This document shows, in pieces, positions 45,573 to 54,993 of a stretch of 64,000 bases of DNA. The notes under the pieces were generated by a model. That model saw nothing but the letters and a program-made list of their open reading frames with translations. It made no database searches and was not told the DNA's origin. Source of the DNA: Ewingella sp049889095. Its GTDB lineage: Bacteria > Pseudomonadota > Gammaproteobacteria > Enterobacterales > Enterobacteriaceae. Made by a program: the position numbers and the translations under genes. Location: the NCBI GenBank assembly GCA_049889095.1, contig JBLJFK010000017.1. One strand, given 5' to 3'. Numbering within the stretch: the stretch's first letter is position 1; every line of letters begins with the position of its first letter.

Positions 45573-47171
45573 ATGGAACAGCTATTCATCGGAATTGATG
45601 TTGGATCGGCCAGTGTTCGGGCAGGTATTTATACCGCCGAAGGGGTGCGCCTGGCGTTCTCCATTCGCCCTATTTTTCAATTTCACTCCGGCGAAAATTT
45701 TGTTGAGCAATCCTCTGCGGATATCTGGCAACAGGTATGTGTCACCGTCCGTGAGGCCGTCATCCTGGCAAAAGTTGATGCGGCGCAAATAGCGTCTATT
45801 GGTTTCGATGCTACCTGTTCACTCGTGGCTGTGGGCAAACGGGGGGAGCCAATTTCAGTTGCCCATTCGGACCAGGCTGAGCATGACATTATCATGTGGA
45901 TGGATCATCGTGCCGGGCAGGAAACACAGCGCATCAATGCCACCCAAGACCCGGCATTACAGTATGTCGGAGGCCGCGTTAGCATCGAGATGCAGTTGCC
46001 GAAAATTCTCTGGTTAAAGACTCATTATCCTGAGCGTTATCAGACGGTATGGCGCTTTTTCGATTTAGCCGATTACCTGGTCTGGCGAGCCAGCGGTGCG
46101 GATGCTGCCAGTATCTGTACTCTCACCTGTAAATGGAACTATCTGGCCCACGAAGCGCGTTTTAGCCATAGCCTGCTTGACGCGATTAATCTGACTGAGG
46201 TCACTGAAAAAATCCCGCCTCGTATCGTCAATATCGGCGAGTCTGTCGGACATTTACAAACTGATGTGGCGCAGCAGTTGGGGCTCAGCACCGCAGTCGT
46301 GATTGCCAGTGGCATGATTGATGCTCACGCCGGTGGGCTGGCATTAGTTGCTGAACAGCCGCAAGGTAATTTGGCGCTGATAAGTGGCACCTCCAATTGT
46401 CATATGATCATAAGCCAGGATGCTAAATATGTGCCCGGCGTGTGGGGTCCCTACTACGGGGCGATGTATCCAGGTTGGTGGCTAAATGAGGGCGGGCAAA
46501 GTGCTGCCGGGGCATTGGTGGAATGGACGCTACACCAAAGCGAGCACTGGGATGCGCTAAATGATGACGCGACTGCACGGGGATGTAGTCCCTACACCTT
46601 GCTCAATGAGCGAGTGGCTCACCTGGAAAAAGAAGAACCTTACCCTACACAACAGCTGCATGTGCTGGGCGATCACCATGGCAACCGTTCCCCACGAGCT
46701 GATGCGACATTAAAAGGCATGGTGGCGGGATTAACCCTGGAAAGTAGCCCTTTGCAACTCACACGTCTTTACCTCGCCACCTTGCAGGCCATTGCTTACG
46801 GCACCCGACATATCATCGACACGATGGAAGCTAACGGACAAAAGGTTGTAACCCTGACGCTGTGTGGTGGCGCCAGCAAAAATCCTCTTTGGCTGCGGGA
46901 ATATGCCAACGCAACAGGTCGCAAAATTCACCTGGTTGCGGAAGAAGATGCCGTCACCCTTGGTGCAGCACTAACCGGTGCCGTGGCCTGCGGTGCTTTT
47001 ATCAATCTCTCCGTCGCCGCACAACACATGGTCCGACCGGATCGCACCATTGAACCCAATAACACGCACCGGGCCTTCCACGACGCGAAATACCAGGTGT
47101 ATCTGCAGATGTATCAGGATCAGCAGCAGTACCAGTCGCTGATGAATTCCTGCCTCACCTTGAATGACTGA
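45573..47171 (+). CDS. FGGY carbohydrate kinase, D-ribulokinase-like (YpCarbK group)
   Basis: A 532-residue FGGY kinase. The first ATP-site strand is FIGIDVGSASVRAGIYT, the catalytic Asp lies in SGMIDAHAGGLAL, ISGTSNCHM follows, and the C-terminal ATP site is LCGGASKNPLWLREYA. Length and motifs put it in the group with Yersinia carbohydrate kinase and eukaryotic FGGY ribulokinases, which phosphorylate ketopentoses such as D-ribulose. First gene of an eight-gene run; AAGGGATCG precedes its ATG. Its product would feed the pentose phosphate pathway. Confidence 0.9.
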   Translation: MEQLFIGIDVGSASVRAGIYTAEGVRLAFSIRPIFQFHSGENFVEQSSADIWQQVCVTVREAVILAKVDAAQIASIGFDATCSLVAVGKRGEPISVAHSDQAEHDIIMWMDHRAGQETQRINATQDPALQYVGGRVSIEMQLPKILWLKTHYPERYQTVWRFFDLADYLVWRASGADAASICTLTCKWNYLAHEARFSHSLLDAINLTEVTEKIPPRIVNIGESVGHLQTDVAQQLGLSTAVVIASGMIDAHAGGLALVAEQPQGNLALISGTSNCHMIISQDAKYVPGVWGPYYGAMYPGWWLNEGGQSAAGALVEWTLHQSEHWDALNDDATARGCSPYTLLNERVAHLEKEEPYPTQQLHVLGDHHGNRSPRADATLKGMVAGLTLESSPLQLTRLYLATLQAIAYGTRHIIDTMEANGQKVVTLTLCGGASKNPLWLREYANATGRKIHLVAEEDAVTLGAALTGAVACGAFINLSVAAQHMVRPDRTIEPNNTHRAFHDAKYQVYLQMYQDQQQYQSLMNSCLTLND

Positions 47172-47189
47172 CAAAAAAGGAAAGCTGAC

Positions 47190-48839
47190 GTGATTACACA
47201 AACACTACCTGCCGCACCCAAAAAAATAACGGCAGAGAAAAATGAAATCTTGATGATCACCAATGCGGACTTACGTGAGTCTGCCAACCTGGCCTGTTGG
47301 CCGGTACAACAAAAGTATGAAGAAAAACTTCAGTACGCACTGGGTAGCCTGGGTTACAAACTAAAACGCGCCCACGATGTTGATAATGAACGCGGCCATG
47401 GTTTTATTTGCAGCCAACGGCAGGGCAGCGATCTGTTTGCACAAATTGATGAAAACGCGCCGCTCATCGTACTGCTCACCGCGTGGCAATATTCGCACCA
47501 TGTGGCGCCGTCACTAGTACACCATAAAGGGCCGATTCTGTTACTGGCAAACTTCGACGGCACCTGGCCTGGTTTGGTGGGCATGCTGTGTCTGGCGGGG
47601 TCGTTAACCAGTCTGGGTAAAACGTATTCACGCTTGTGGTCAGAGAACTTTGATGATGAGTTGTTTATCGATGGTTTGAAAACCTGGCTGCGTTACGGTT
47701 CACTACAACACTCGCTGGAGTACCTGCATTCAGTCCCTGCAACCCATCCTGTAATGGCAACCGAAGCGGGCCAACTGGGTCGCAATGTGGGCGAGTTTGT
47801 TCTGCATAACAAAGAAATTATTGGCCTGTTTGATACTTTCTGCATGGGGATGATTAACGGTGTTTTCCCGCAGCAGGCGATGGTGAACATTGGTATGCCT
47901 ATTGAGTCACTTTCCCAGTCAGCGCTGTTAGTGGAAATGGCGAAAATACCTGATTCTCTGCGTGAGGAGTGCCTGCAATGGTATATCGATCAGGGTGTGG
48001 ATTTCCGTTTCGGCAAAGATGATAAAACCGAACTCACCCGTGAGCAGGTGAAAGAACAATGCGCCATGATGATTGCGATGGCGAGATTTGTGCAGCGTTT
48101 TGGTTTGTCTGCGGTGGGTGTGCAATATCAGCAAGGTTTGAAAGAAAGCTGTGCGGCATCTGACTTTGCCGAAGGGGCCATCGGCTCCAGCACTCGTTTT
48201 CCTATTCCGGATGAGCGCGGCAATATTATTTGTGAAGGTCAGCCTATTCCTTGCATTAACGAAGTGGATATGGGAACGGCTATTCCGCAAACCATGCTGT
48301 GGCGTTTATTAACCTCATTCTCTTTGCCTGCAGAAACGACTCTCCACGATATTCGCTGGGGCAGTGAATACGAAGGCACCTTCTACTGGGATTTTGAAAT
48401 TTCAGGTGCAGTGCCTTTCGAGCATCTTAAAGGCGGCATCGCCGGTGCTATCGGCTATCGCCAACCTCCTATGTACTTCCCTTATGGTGGCTCAACCATC
48501 TGCGGGCAAGGTAAAGCCGGTCGCTTTATCTGGGCCCGTGCCCATTACGAAGGATGCGATGTGATTATGCACATCGGAACCGGACACGCCGTGGAGTTAC
48601 CGGAGGCTGAGTTTGAACGCCGTCATCAGGCAACGTGCCCTGAATGGCCGCTGTTGAATGCCACCCTTGATGGCGTTGGGCGGGATGAGTTAATGGCGGG
48701 TCATCAGAGTAATCATCTGACGATTGCCTATGTTGACGAAGCGCTATTACACACCGTGACTCAGGCGTTCGTGGCTCAGGCTTTGACTCAGGGTATTCGG
48801 GTCAAGGTGGCAGGCGATGCCATTAATTTGCTGCAATAG
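47190..48839 (+). CDS. L-fucose/D-arabinose isomerase-like protein
   Basis: A 549-residue protein of the fucose/arabinose isomerase superfamily. In the C-terminal half the candidate metal ligands are the Glu and Asp in CINEVDMGTA and DIRWGSEYEG and the His in AGHQSNHLTIAY, similar in spacing to Glu337, Asp361 and His528 of FucI. It starts with GTG, 17 bp after the kinase, with AAAGGAAAG upstream. With a ribulokinase next to it, D-arabinose to D-ribulose is the most economical reaction, but other aldoses are possible. Confidence 0.82.
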   Translation: MITQTLPAAPKKITAEKNEILMITNADLRESANLACWPVQQKYEEKLQYALGSLGYKLKRAHDVDNERGHGFICSQRQGSDLFAQIDENAPLIVLLTAWQYSHHVAPSLVHHKGPILLLANFDGTWPGLVGMLCLAGSLTSLGKTYSRLWSENFDDELFIDGLKTWLRYGSLQHSLEYLHSVPATHPVMATEAGQLGRNVGEFVLHNKEIIGLFDTFCMGMINGVFPQQAMVNIGMPIESLSQSALLVEMAKIPDSLREECLQWYIDQGVDFRFGKDDKTELTREQVKEQCAMMIAMARFVQRFGLSAVGVQYQQGLKESCAASDFAEGAIGSSTRFPIPDERGNIICEGQPIPCINEVDMGTAIPQTMLWRLLTSFSLPAETTLHDIRWGSEYEGTFYWDFEISGAVPFEHLKGGIAGAIGYRQPPMYFPYGGSTICGQGKAGRFIWARAHYEGCDVIMHIGTGHAVELPEAEFERRHQATCPEWPLLNATLDGVGRDELMAGHQSNHLTIAYVDEALLHTVTQAFVAQALTQGIRVKVAGDAINLLQ

Positions 48840-48848
48840 GGAATCATC

Positions 48849-49781
48849 ATGAATTTGACAAAATATACCGGTGTATGGCCGGTGATGTTAACGCCCTTCA
48901 CCCAACAAAAAGAGATTGACTGGGCGTCGCTTGAGCGACTGATTGACTGGTATCTTGCTGCGGGCGTACATGGCTTATTTGCCGACTGTCAGTCCAGTGA
49001 AATGTTCTTCCTCAGTGATGATGAATCCCGTCAACTGGTGCGTTTCATTATTGAGCGCGTCGACGGCCGCGTACCGGTAGTCGCGTCCGGTCATACCGCC
49101 AATGCATTCCATCATCAACGCGAGCAGTTGGTGAAGATGTCGGAAACCGGTGTGGACGGGGTGATCCTCATTAGTAACCGGCTGGCACTTGCCGGGGAAA
49201 GTGACGAACTGGCTCTGGAAGCGTTGCAGCGGCTGATCGCCGATGTGCCGGTAAATGTCGATCTCGGGATCTATGAATGTCCTTTCCCGTACAAACGTCT
49301 GCTGTCTGACAATATCGTCGCATGGTGTGCTCAAAGCGATCGCTTCACCTTCATTAAGGATACCAGCTGTAGCTTGCCCATCATTGAGCGGCGATTGGCA
49401 TTAAGCAAGGGCAGTCGGCTCCATCTGGCGAATGCAAACAGTCAGACACTGCTGGCGTCATTGCAGGCAGGCTGTAAAGCCTACAGTGGTGTGATGGCTA
49501 ACTTCCACCCTGAATTGTATGTCTGGCTGTATGAAAACTGGCAAACGGAACCAGAAAAAGCGCAGCGTCTTGCTGACTATCTTTCCACTTCTGCACTGGC
49601 GGAAAACCTGGATTATCCGGTTTGCGCCAAAGCATTCCAGCAACAGATTGGGAATTTTTCCAGCATGACCTGTCGGGTTCGCGACAGCCAAAATTACGCC
49701 GGTACATTCTTCCCACAGGCTATCGACAGCATGATCCGCCTGGGAGAAAACATACAGGAACAACTGGACATTCGGAGATAA
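48849..49781 (+). CDS. DapA/NanA-family aldolase (dihydrodipicolinate synthase-like)
   Basis: A 310-residue class I aldolase of the DapA superfamily. The Schiff-base Lys lies in FIKDTSC and the partner Tyr in LGIYECPFPYKRLL. The usual GTTGE loop is replaced by ADCQSSEMFFLS, a mark of a separate subgroup of unknown function. Members typically cleave or form 2-keto-3-deoxy acids with pyruvate. The gene starts 9 bp after the isomerase; GGAATC precedes it. Confidence 0.88.
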   Translation: MNLTKYTGVWPVMLTPFTQQKEIDWASLERLIDWYLAAGVHGLFADCQSSEMFFLSDDESRQLVRFIIERVDGRVPVVASGHTANAFHHQREQLVKMSETGVDGVILISNRLALAGESDELALEALQRLIADVPVNVDLGIYECPFPYKRLLSDNIVAWCAQSDRFTFIKDTSCSLPIIERRLALSKGSRLHLANANSQTLLASLQAGCKAYSGVMANFHPELYVWLYENWQTEPEKAQRLADYLSTSALAENLDYPVCAKAFQQQIGNFSSMTCRVRDSQNYAGTFFPQAIDSMIRLGENIQEQLDIRR

Positions 49782-49785
49782 GTTG

Positions 49786-50835
49786 ATGGGCTTCACACAA
49801 CTGAAACGCCAGATGCTATTTGCAGAGGAACAACAGGATTTCCGGCAATGCCACGCTTCTACCTTGGTTATATTACCCGGAGAAAAAAACCTGCTGGTCG
49901 CGTACTTCGCCGGTGAGAAAGAGGGGGGGGGCGACACGGCAATTTGGCTTTCGCGCTGTGAATCCGGGGTCTGGCAACCCGCTCGTAAAATAATGTGTGA
50001 AGCAGAGGTGGCTCACTGGAACCCGGTTCTGCATTACCAGCATCAACGTTTATGGTTGTTTTACAAAGTGGGCAGCGATGTCCACAGCTGGACCACTCGC
50101 GTCACGGTTTCTGATGACCACGGCCAGAGTTGGCGCATTCCCCGGCCTCTAGTGACCGGCGATCGGCAACCACGCGGTCCGGTGAAAAACAAAATACTGG
50201 TGATGAGTAATGGCGAATGGATCGCGCCTGGATCGAAAGAGGACGCACGCTATTGGGATGCTTTTACCGATATCTCTGCGGACGAGGGATTAACCTGGCA
50301 GCAAGTGGAGATCCCCATCAAGCACTGTGTACCTGAAGTAACGGATGAAAAGGCTCTGTGGCAAGGGCTAAAAGAGGATGCACTGTGGGAATGCGATCTG
50401 CAGCAAGTTATGCAATGGGATGGTGTCATCCAGCCTACGTTATGGGAGTCAACATCAGGATGCATTCATGCGCTTATGCGCAGCACCCGAGGGTCTGTGT
50501 ATCGCGCCGATTCCCAGGATTATGGTCGCAGCTGGTGCCAGGCTTATGCGACAGCGCTACCCAATAACAACAGTGGTCTTGATATGGTGCGCATGGATAA
50601 CGGTGATCTGATTCTGGCCTGTAACCCCGTCGCCGGAAACTGGGGACGGCGTTATCCCATCGCGCTACAGCATTCCGAAGATAACGGCGAAAGCTGGTCA
50701 AAACCCTGGATTCTCGAACACGGCGAGGGGGAGTTTTCTTACCCTGCTATCGTACAGAAAGAGGGCGTAATTCACCTGACCTGGACGTGGAACCGCAAGA
50801 ACATCATTTATCAAAACATTACCTACAATAACTAA
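49786..50835 (+). CDS. BNR-repeat sialidase-like hydrolase, cytoplasmic
   Basis: A 349-residue six-bladed propeller of the predicted neuraminidase type (BNR_2/COG4692-like). Four Asp-box like repeats are visible: SDDHGQSWR, SADEGLTWQ, SQDYGRSWC and SEDNGESWS. The core AIWLSRCESGVWQPAR, HWNPVLHY, GVIQPTLWES and SGLDMVRMDNGDL is typical. There is no signal peptide, so it would act on an imported compound. Sialidase folds cut ketosides of 2-keto-3-deoxy acids. The ATG at 49786 is preferred over the TTG just before it. A run of nine G lies in codons 46-49. Confidence 0.86.
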   Translation: MGFTQLKRQMLFAEEQQDFRQCHASTLVILPGEKNLLVAYFAGEKEGGGDTAIWLSRCESGVWQPARKIMCEAEVAHWNPVLHYQHQRLWLFYKVGSDVHSWTTRVTVSDDHGQSWRIPRPLVTGDRQPRGPVKNKILVMSNGEWIAPGSKEDARYWDAFTDISADEGLTWQQVEIPIKHCVPEVTDEKALWQGLKEDALWECDLQQVMQWDGVIQPTLWESTSGCIHALMRSTRGSVYRADSQDYGRSWCQAYATALPNNNSGLDMVRMDNGDLILACNPVAGNWGRRYPIALQHSEDNGESWSKPWILEHGEGEFSYPAIVQKEGVIHLTWTWNRKNIIYQNITYNN

Positions 50836-50851
50836 AATAATGGAGTACCTG

Positions 50852-51823
50852 ATGAAAAAGAACCTGCTTTGTGCCCTATTCATGATGCTTCCGTTTGCCT
50901 CCGTACAGGCGGAACAAATGTTAACCTATCCAAAGAAAAATATTGAAGTGGTGATCCCGAAAAATCCTGGTGGTGGTACGGACACATCAGCCCGAACGAT
51001 AATTGAATTCGCGCGGGATAAAATGCCGAAAGGCACAATGATGATCCCGGTGAATAAACCGGCGGGCAACGGTATAACGGGGCTGCTGGAAGTGGCTAAA
51101 GCGCGCCCGGATGGCTACAAACTGGTAATGACGACCGTTGAACTGGCTATGTTCCCGCATGAGGGAAAATCACCGGTGACCTACAAAGACTTTACCCCCA
51201 TTGCGACGACCATTGCTGACCCGGTATCTTTAGTGGTTAATGCAAAATCGCCATATAACACATTGCAAGAGTTTATTGACGCGGCTAAAAAAGAGCCTGG
51301 AAAACTCAAAGTCGGCAACTCCGGTAATGGCGCAATTTATTATTTTGCTGCCGTGAATATTGAGAAAATTACAGGGACTAAATTTAATAATATTCCTTAT
51401 AACGAAGGGACTGGCCCATCCATCGCTGCATTAGTGGGTGAACATATTGATGCTGTACTGACGACGCCGGGTTCCGTAAAATCTCAGGTGGATGCGGGAA
51501 TATTAAAAGTCCTCGGCGTAATGGATGATAAAAGATTTCCTCTGTTCCCGAATGTGCCAACATTTAAAGAAGCTCTGAATCTTAATATTAACGTAAAAAT
51601 GCGTGCCTGGGCCGTGTTGGCAACCACTGCAAAAGTGAGTGACGACGTGAAGCAGCAGCTGGTGGATGCCTTCTCTGAAGTTGTGAAAACCCCTGCATAC
51701 CAGGAAGCATTGAAAAAACAAGGTATTATGCCAGCCGTGATCACCGGTAATGACGCTTATACCATGATGAAAGAAGATGATGAAATGTACGGTAAATTAA
51801 TTGCCGAAGACGTGAAAAAATAA
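50852..51823 (+). CDS. TctC-type periplasmic binding protein of a tripartite tricarboxylate transporter
   Basis: A 323-residue Bug/TctC receptor with a signal peptide (MKKNLLCALFMMLPFASVQA). Family landmarks: VVIPKNPGGGTDTSARTI, NKPAGNGITGLLEVAKARPDGY, and PYNEGTGPSIAALVGEHIDAVLTTPGSV. Bug proteins bind carboxylated solutes through the PGGGTD-type loop. It begins a tctCBA set inside the sugar operon, so the imported compound probably carries a carboxylate. Confidence 0.92.
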   Translation: MKKNLLCALFMMLPFASVQAEQMLTYPKKNIEVVIPKNPGGGTDTSARTIIEFARDKMPKGTMMIPVNKPAGNGITGLLEVAKARPDGYKLVMTTVELAMFPHEGKSPVTYKDFTPIATTIADPVSLVVNAKSPYNTLQEFIDAAKKEPGKLKVGNSGNGAIYYFAAVNIEKITGTKFNNIPYNEGTGPSIAALVGEHIDAVLTTPGSVKSQVDAGILKVLGVMDDKRFPLFPNVPTFKEALNLNINVKMRAWAVLATTAKVSDDVKQQLVDAFSEVVKTPAYQEALKKQGIMPAVITGNDAYTMMKEDDEMYGKLIAEDVKK

Positions 51824-51892
51824 TATCAGCGCTTCCTGACACACTACTGACTGTGGCCGGGAAGCGTCGACTTGACTTATCGGGATGGCATT

Positions 51893-52351
51893 ATGTGTAA
51901 GCAGAATAACGTTGTCGGTGCTGTTTCAATCATATTTGGGATCGCTATTATTTTTTTCTCCCGCAACATGGATATGTTTGACCACGCCGGGATACCGGGA
52001 GACCGTTTTTGGCCATTTTGCCTGGCATGGCTTCTTATTGGTCTTGGCATATTGCAATGGATTGATGTTTATAAAAAAAGAGCAGCCAGTGATGCTGCCG
52101 TTGATCTTTCTTCTCCCGCCGTGCGCAAGGTTTATCTGGTAACGGGGATCATGGCTGTTTATGCCGTTGCATTATGTTATGCCGGCTTTATTGCTTCATC
52201 GCTGATTCTTATTCCTGTCATTATGCGCATTATGGGTGAGAAACGGCCCGTTTTCATTTTCATCGCGTCAGTCCTTATTGTCGCCTGCATTTATGTTGCC
52301 TTTACTGTTGTATTTAATTCGCCCCTGCCGGAATCGATTTTTTCCGAATGA
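51893..52351 (+). CDS. TctB-type small membrane subunit of a TTT transporter
   Basis: A 152-residue protein with four predicted membrane helices (AVSIIFGIAIIFF, FCLAWLLIGLGIL, VTGIMAVYAVALCYAGFI, FIFIASVLIVACIYVAF) and the loop IPGDRFWPF typical of TctB. It starts at the ATG at 51893. Between tctC and tctA in the usual order. Confidence 0.9.
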   Translation: MCKQNNVVGAVSIIFGIAIIFFSRNMDMFDHAGIPGDRFWPFCLAWLLIGLGILQWIDVYKKRAASDAAVDLSSPAVRKVYLVTGIMAVYAVALCYAGFIASSLILIPVIMRIMGEKRPVFIFIASVLIVACIYVAFTVVFNSPLPESIFSE

Positions 52352-52369
52352 GTTAATAAGGGAATCACA

Positions 52370-53878
52370 ATGACCGATATTTTAAATGCCCTGTTGCTTG
52401 TATTCAGTTTTGAAACCACCGGCATGATATTATTAGGTGTTCTGGCGGGGATAATTATTGGTGCGTTACCCGGCCTGACGGTTAATATGGGGATCGCTCT
52501 TCTACTGCCCCTGACGTATTCCTTTCAGGGAATGACCGGCATATTGATGCTGCTGGGAGTTTATTGTGGCGCAGTCTACGGCGGATCTATTACCGCCATT
52601 CTGATAAGCACACCAGGAACGCCGGCTTCTGCCGCGACAGTACTGGATGGTTACCCAATGGCAAAACGTGGAGAAGCGGGACGTGCCCTGGGTTTATCCA
52701 CTGCTGCCTCAATGTTTGGCGGTGTATTCAGTACTATCGCGTTGATACTCATCGCTCCTTTACTGGCAAAAGTCGCGACCGGTTTTTCTTCGGCCGAATA
52801 TTTCGCGCTGGCAGTTTTCGGTATCAGTATTATTACCAGCGTCTCCTCTCAGTCCGTGATTAAAGGATTAATGGGTGGGGCACTGGGTCTGTTTATTGCC
52901 ACCATTGGTCTTGATCCCATGTCCAGTGGCATGCGTTTTACCTTTGACTCCGTGTATCTGATGGGCGGTATCTCATTTATTCCGGTTCTTGTCGGCTTAT
53001 TCGCGTTCTCACAGGGGCTCATGAGTCTTGAAGAAGACCACCGCGAACGGATATCCGGCGTGGTGCATAAAATACAGAGCAAGATCCATCGCATCCTGCC
53101 AACGTTGAAAGATTTAAAACGCGTATTACCTACCTATATTCGCTCATCGGTGATCGGCACAGCCATTGGCGCTATACCGGGTACCGGCGGTGACATTGCG
53201 TCATTTATTGCCTACAACGAAGCCAAACGTTGGTCGAAACATCCTGAAGAATTTGGTCACGGCTCACCGGAAGGCGTTTCTGCTCCTGAGGCCGGAGCGA
53301 ATGCCGTCGCGGGTGGCGCAATGGTACCGTTGATGACCCTGGGGATCCCCGGTGACGGCGCAACAGCCATTATTATGGGGGCATTTATGGTTCAGGGGCT
53401 TGCGCTGGGACCGCAACTTTTCACCGATCATCCGGTGGAAGTTAATGCCATATTTATCGGGCTGTTCGCCGCCAATATTTTCATGGGCATTATGGGTTTT
53501 CTCGGTATGCGACTGTTTGCAAAAGTGATGAATGTGCCGCGCCGTGTTCTGGTACCGATCATTTTCGCACTCTGCTCCGTCGGTGCTTACTCAGTTAATC
53601 ATGATATGACTGACGTATTTGTGATGATGGGTTCTGGGATAGTGGCTTACATCATGATTAAGCTAGATTTTTCCATGTCGCCCATTGTTATTGGTATTAT
53701 TCTCGGGCCGATGGCGGAATCGAATTTCCGTCGTGCGCTGGTGATTTCAGAAGGAGATCCCTCCATTTTCCTGACTCGCCCGGTGTGCGCTATTTTTCTG
53801 GGCATCGCTCTGGTGACACTCTTGTTACCTATTATCGGCCCACGTCTCAAGGCATTATGGCGTAAACAGCCAGGCTAA
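52370..53878 (+). CDS. TctA-type large membrane subunit of a TTT transporter
   Basis: A 502-residue permease with about 12 helices. The two TctA signatures are visible: GALPGLTVNMGIALLLPLTY with STPGTPASAATVLDGYPMAKRGEAGRALG, and IPGTGGDIASFIAYNEAKRWSK with GVSAPEAGANAVAGGAMVP. It starts 18 bp after tctB and completes the importer. Confidence 0.94.
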   Translation: MTDILNALLLVFSFETTGMILLGVLAGIIIGALPGLTVNMGIALLLPLTYSFQGMTGILMLLGVYCGAVYGGSITAILISTPGTPASAATVLDGYPMAKRGEAGRALGLSTAASMFGGVFSTIALILIAPLLAKVATGFSSAEYFALAVFGISIITSVSSQSVIKGLMGGALGLFIATIGLDPMSSGMRFTFDSVYLMGGISFIPVLVGLFAFSQGLMSLEEDHRERISGVVHKIQSKIHRILPTLKDLKRVLPTYIRSSVIGTAIGAIPGTGGDIASFIAYNEAKRWSKHPEEFGHGSPEGVSAPEAGANAVAGGAMVPLMTLGIPGDGATAIIMGAFMVQGLALGPQLFTDHPVEVNAIFIGLFAANIFMGIMGFLGMRLFAKVMNVPRRVLVPIIFALCSVGAYSVNHDMTDVFVMMGSGIVAYIMIKLDFSMSPIVIGIILGPMAESNFRRALVISEGDPSIFLTRPVCAIFLGIALVTLLLPIIGPRLKALWRKQPG

Positions 53879-53939
53879 ACATTAGTAACCCGGGCCGACC
53901 CAGCAGCAATGGCCCGGCTATTTCACCTAAAAGGAATGC

Positions 53940-54953
53940 ATGACGATGGCAAAAACAGTTGATGAAATCGCAAAGGATTTGGGGGTTTCAATCACAACGG
54001 TACGCGCGGTGCTCAATGGCAACGCGGGTAAATATCGTATTAGCCTGGCAACGCAAGAAAAAATAAATCAATACGTTAAGCAGCACAGCTATACCATTAA
54101 TCTCACCGCCCGCAGCTTGAAACTGAACAAAAGCAACATCTTCGGTTTGGTGATCCCCAGACTGTCAAACCCGTTCTTCTCTGCGCTGGCCGAACAACTG
54201 GAGGCGTCGTGCCGTGAGTTAGGTTATCAGTTGATGATTAGCTGCTCTAATGGGGATGCTCATTATGAAAACTTGCTGGTGAAGTCGCTGGAAGAACGCA
54301 ACGTCGATGGTATTTTTATCGCCGCTACCGAAGCGGCGTGTCAGGCTCATCATTTAAAACATCGTAAAAAAGCGCTGGTGTTTCTGGACCGTGATTTTGC
54401 TATTAAAAATGCAACCTGCGTGACCACTGACAACAGTGATAGCGGGTATCGGCTTACCCGAGCAATGTTGGAATATACCTCTAAATCAATATATTTTTTT
54501 GTGGCAGATCCTTCCTCGCCAACGATAATCGATCGCCTCAGTGGCTTTCATAGAGCGATGGCAGAGCAGGGTATTACAGTACCTGATACGGACATTACTT
54601 ATGCAGAACATAACCGTATCAGCGATGGTGCAAGTTTGATGGCGCAATTTATCGATCGCCACCAATGCTGGCCGCAGAATTTTATCGCATCCTCGTTGCC
54701 GGTATTACAAGGCGCGTTAAGCGTCTTGCGTGAACGTTACGGTTATATTCCAAACGATATAAATATTGGCACATTCGATGATAATATTATGCTGAGTTTT
54801 TTGGCCAATAATATCTGGTCAATGCGCCAGAATGAGAAACAACTTGTCGAGAAAGCCTGTCAGTTGATGATAGGTAAGTTGGAAGGTTCAGTATCCAAAA
54901 GTAGCGCGACAGCAAAAGCGGAACTGATCTTTCGACAGAGAAAATCAGGCTGA
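53940..54953 (+). CDS. LacI-family transcriptional regulator
   Basis: A 337-residue regulator: helix-turn-helix VDEIAKDLGVSITTVRAVLNG and hinge helix region (ARSLKLNKSNIFGLVIPRLSNPFF), then a two-lobed sugar-binding domain. The hinge lacks the usual LNxxA-type Leu-Ala pattern of LacI (ARSLKLNKSN). Two in-frame ATG codons (53940, 53946) are possible starts. It closes the operon, after a 61-bp gap with a 7-bp stem (CCGGGCC / GGCCCGG, 53890-53917) that may reduce read-through. It probably senses the imported acid or its pentose product. Confidence 0.9.
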   Translation: MTMAKTVDEIAKDLGVSITTVRAVLNGNAGKYRISLATQEKINQYVKQHSYTINLTARSLKLNKSNIFGLVIPRLSNPFFSALAEQLEASCRELGYQLMISCSNGDAHYENLLVKSLEERNVDGIFIAATEAACQAHHLKHRKKALVFLDRDFAIKNATCVTTDNSDSGYRLTRAMLEYTSKSIYFFVADPSSPTIIDRLSGFHRAMAEQGITVPDTDITYAEHNRISDGASLMAQFIDRHQCWPQNFIASSLPVLQGALSVLRERYGYIPNDINIGTFDDNIMLSFLANNIWSMRQNEKQLVEKACQLMIGKLEGSVSKSSATAKAELIFRQRKSG

Positions 54954-54993
54954 CATTGAATGACACTTACGTTTTCTTACAAAGTGAGATGAA

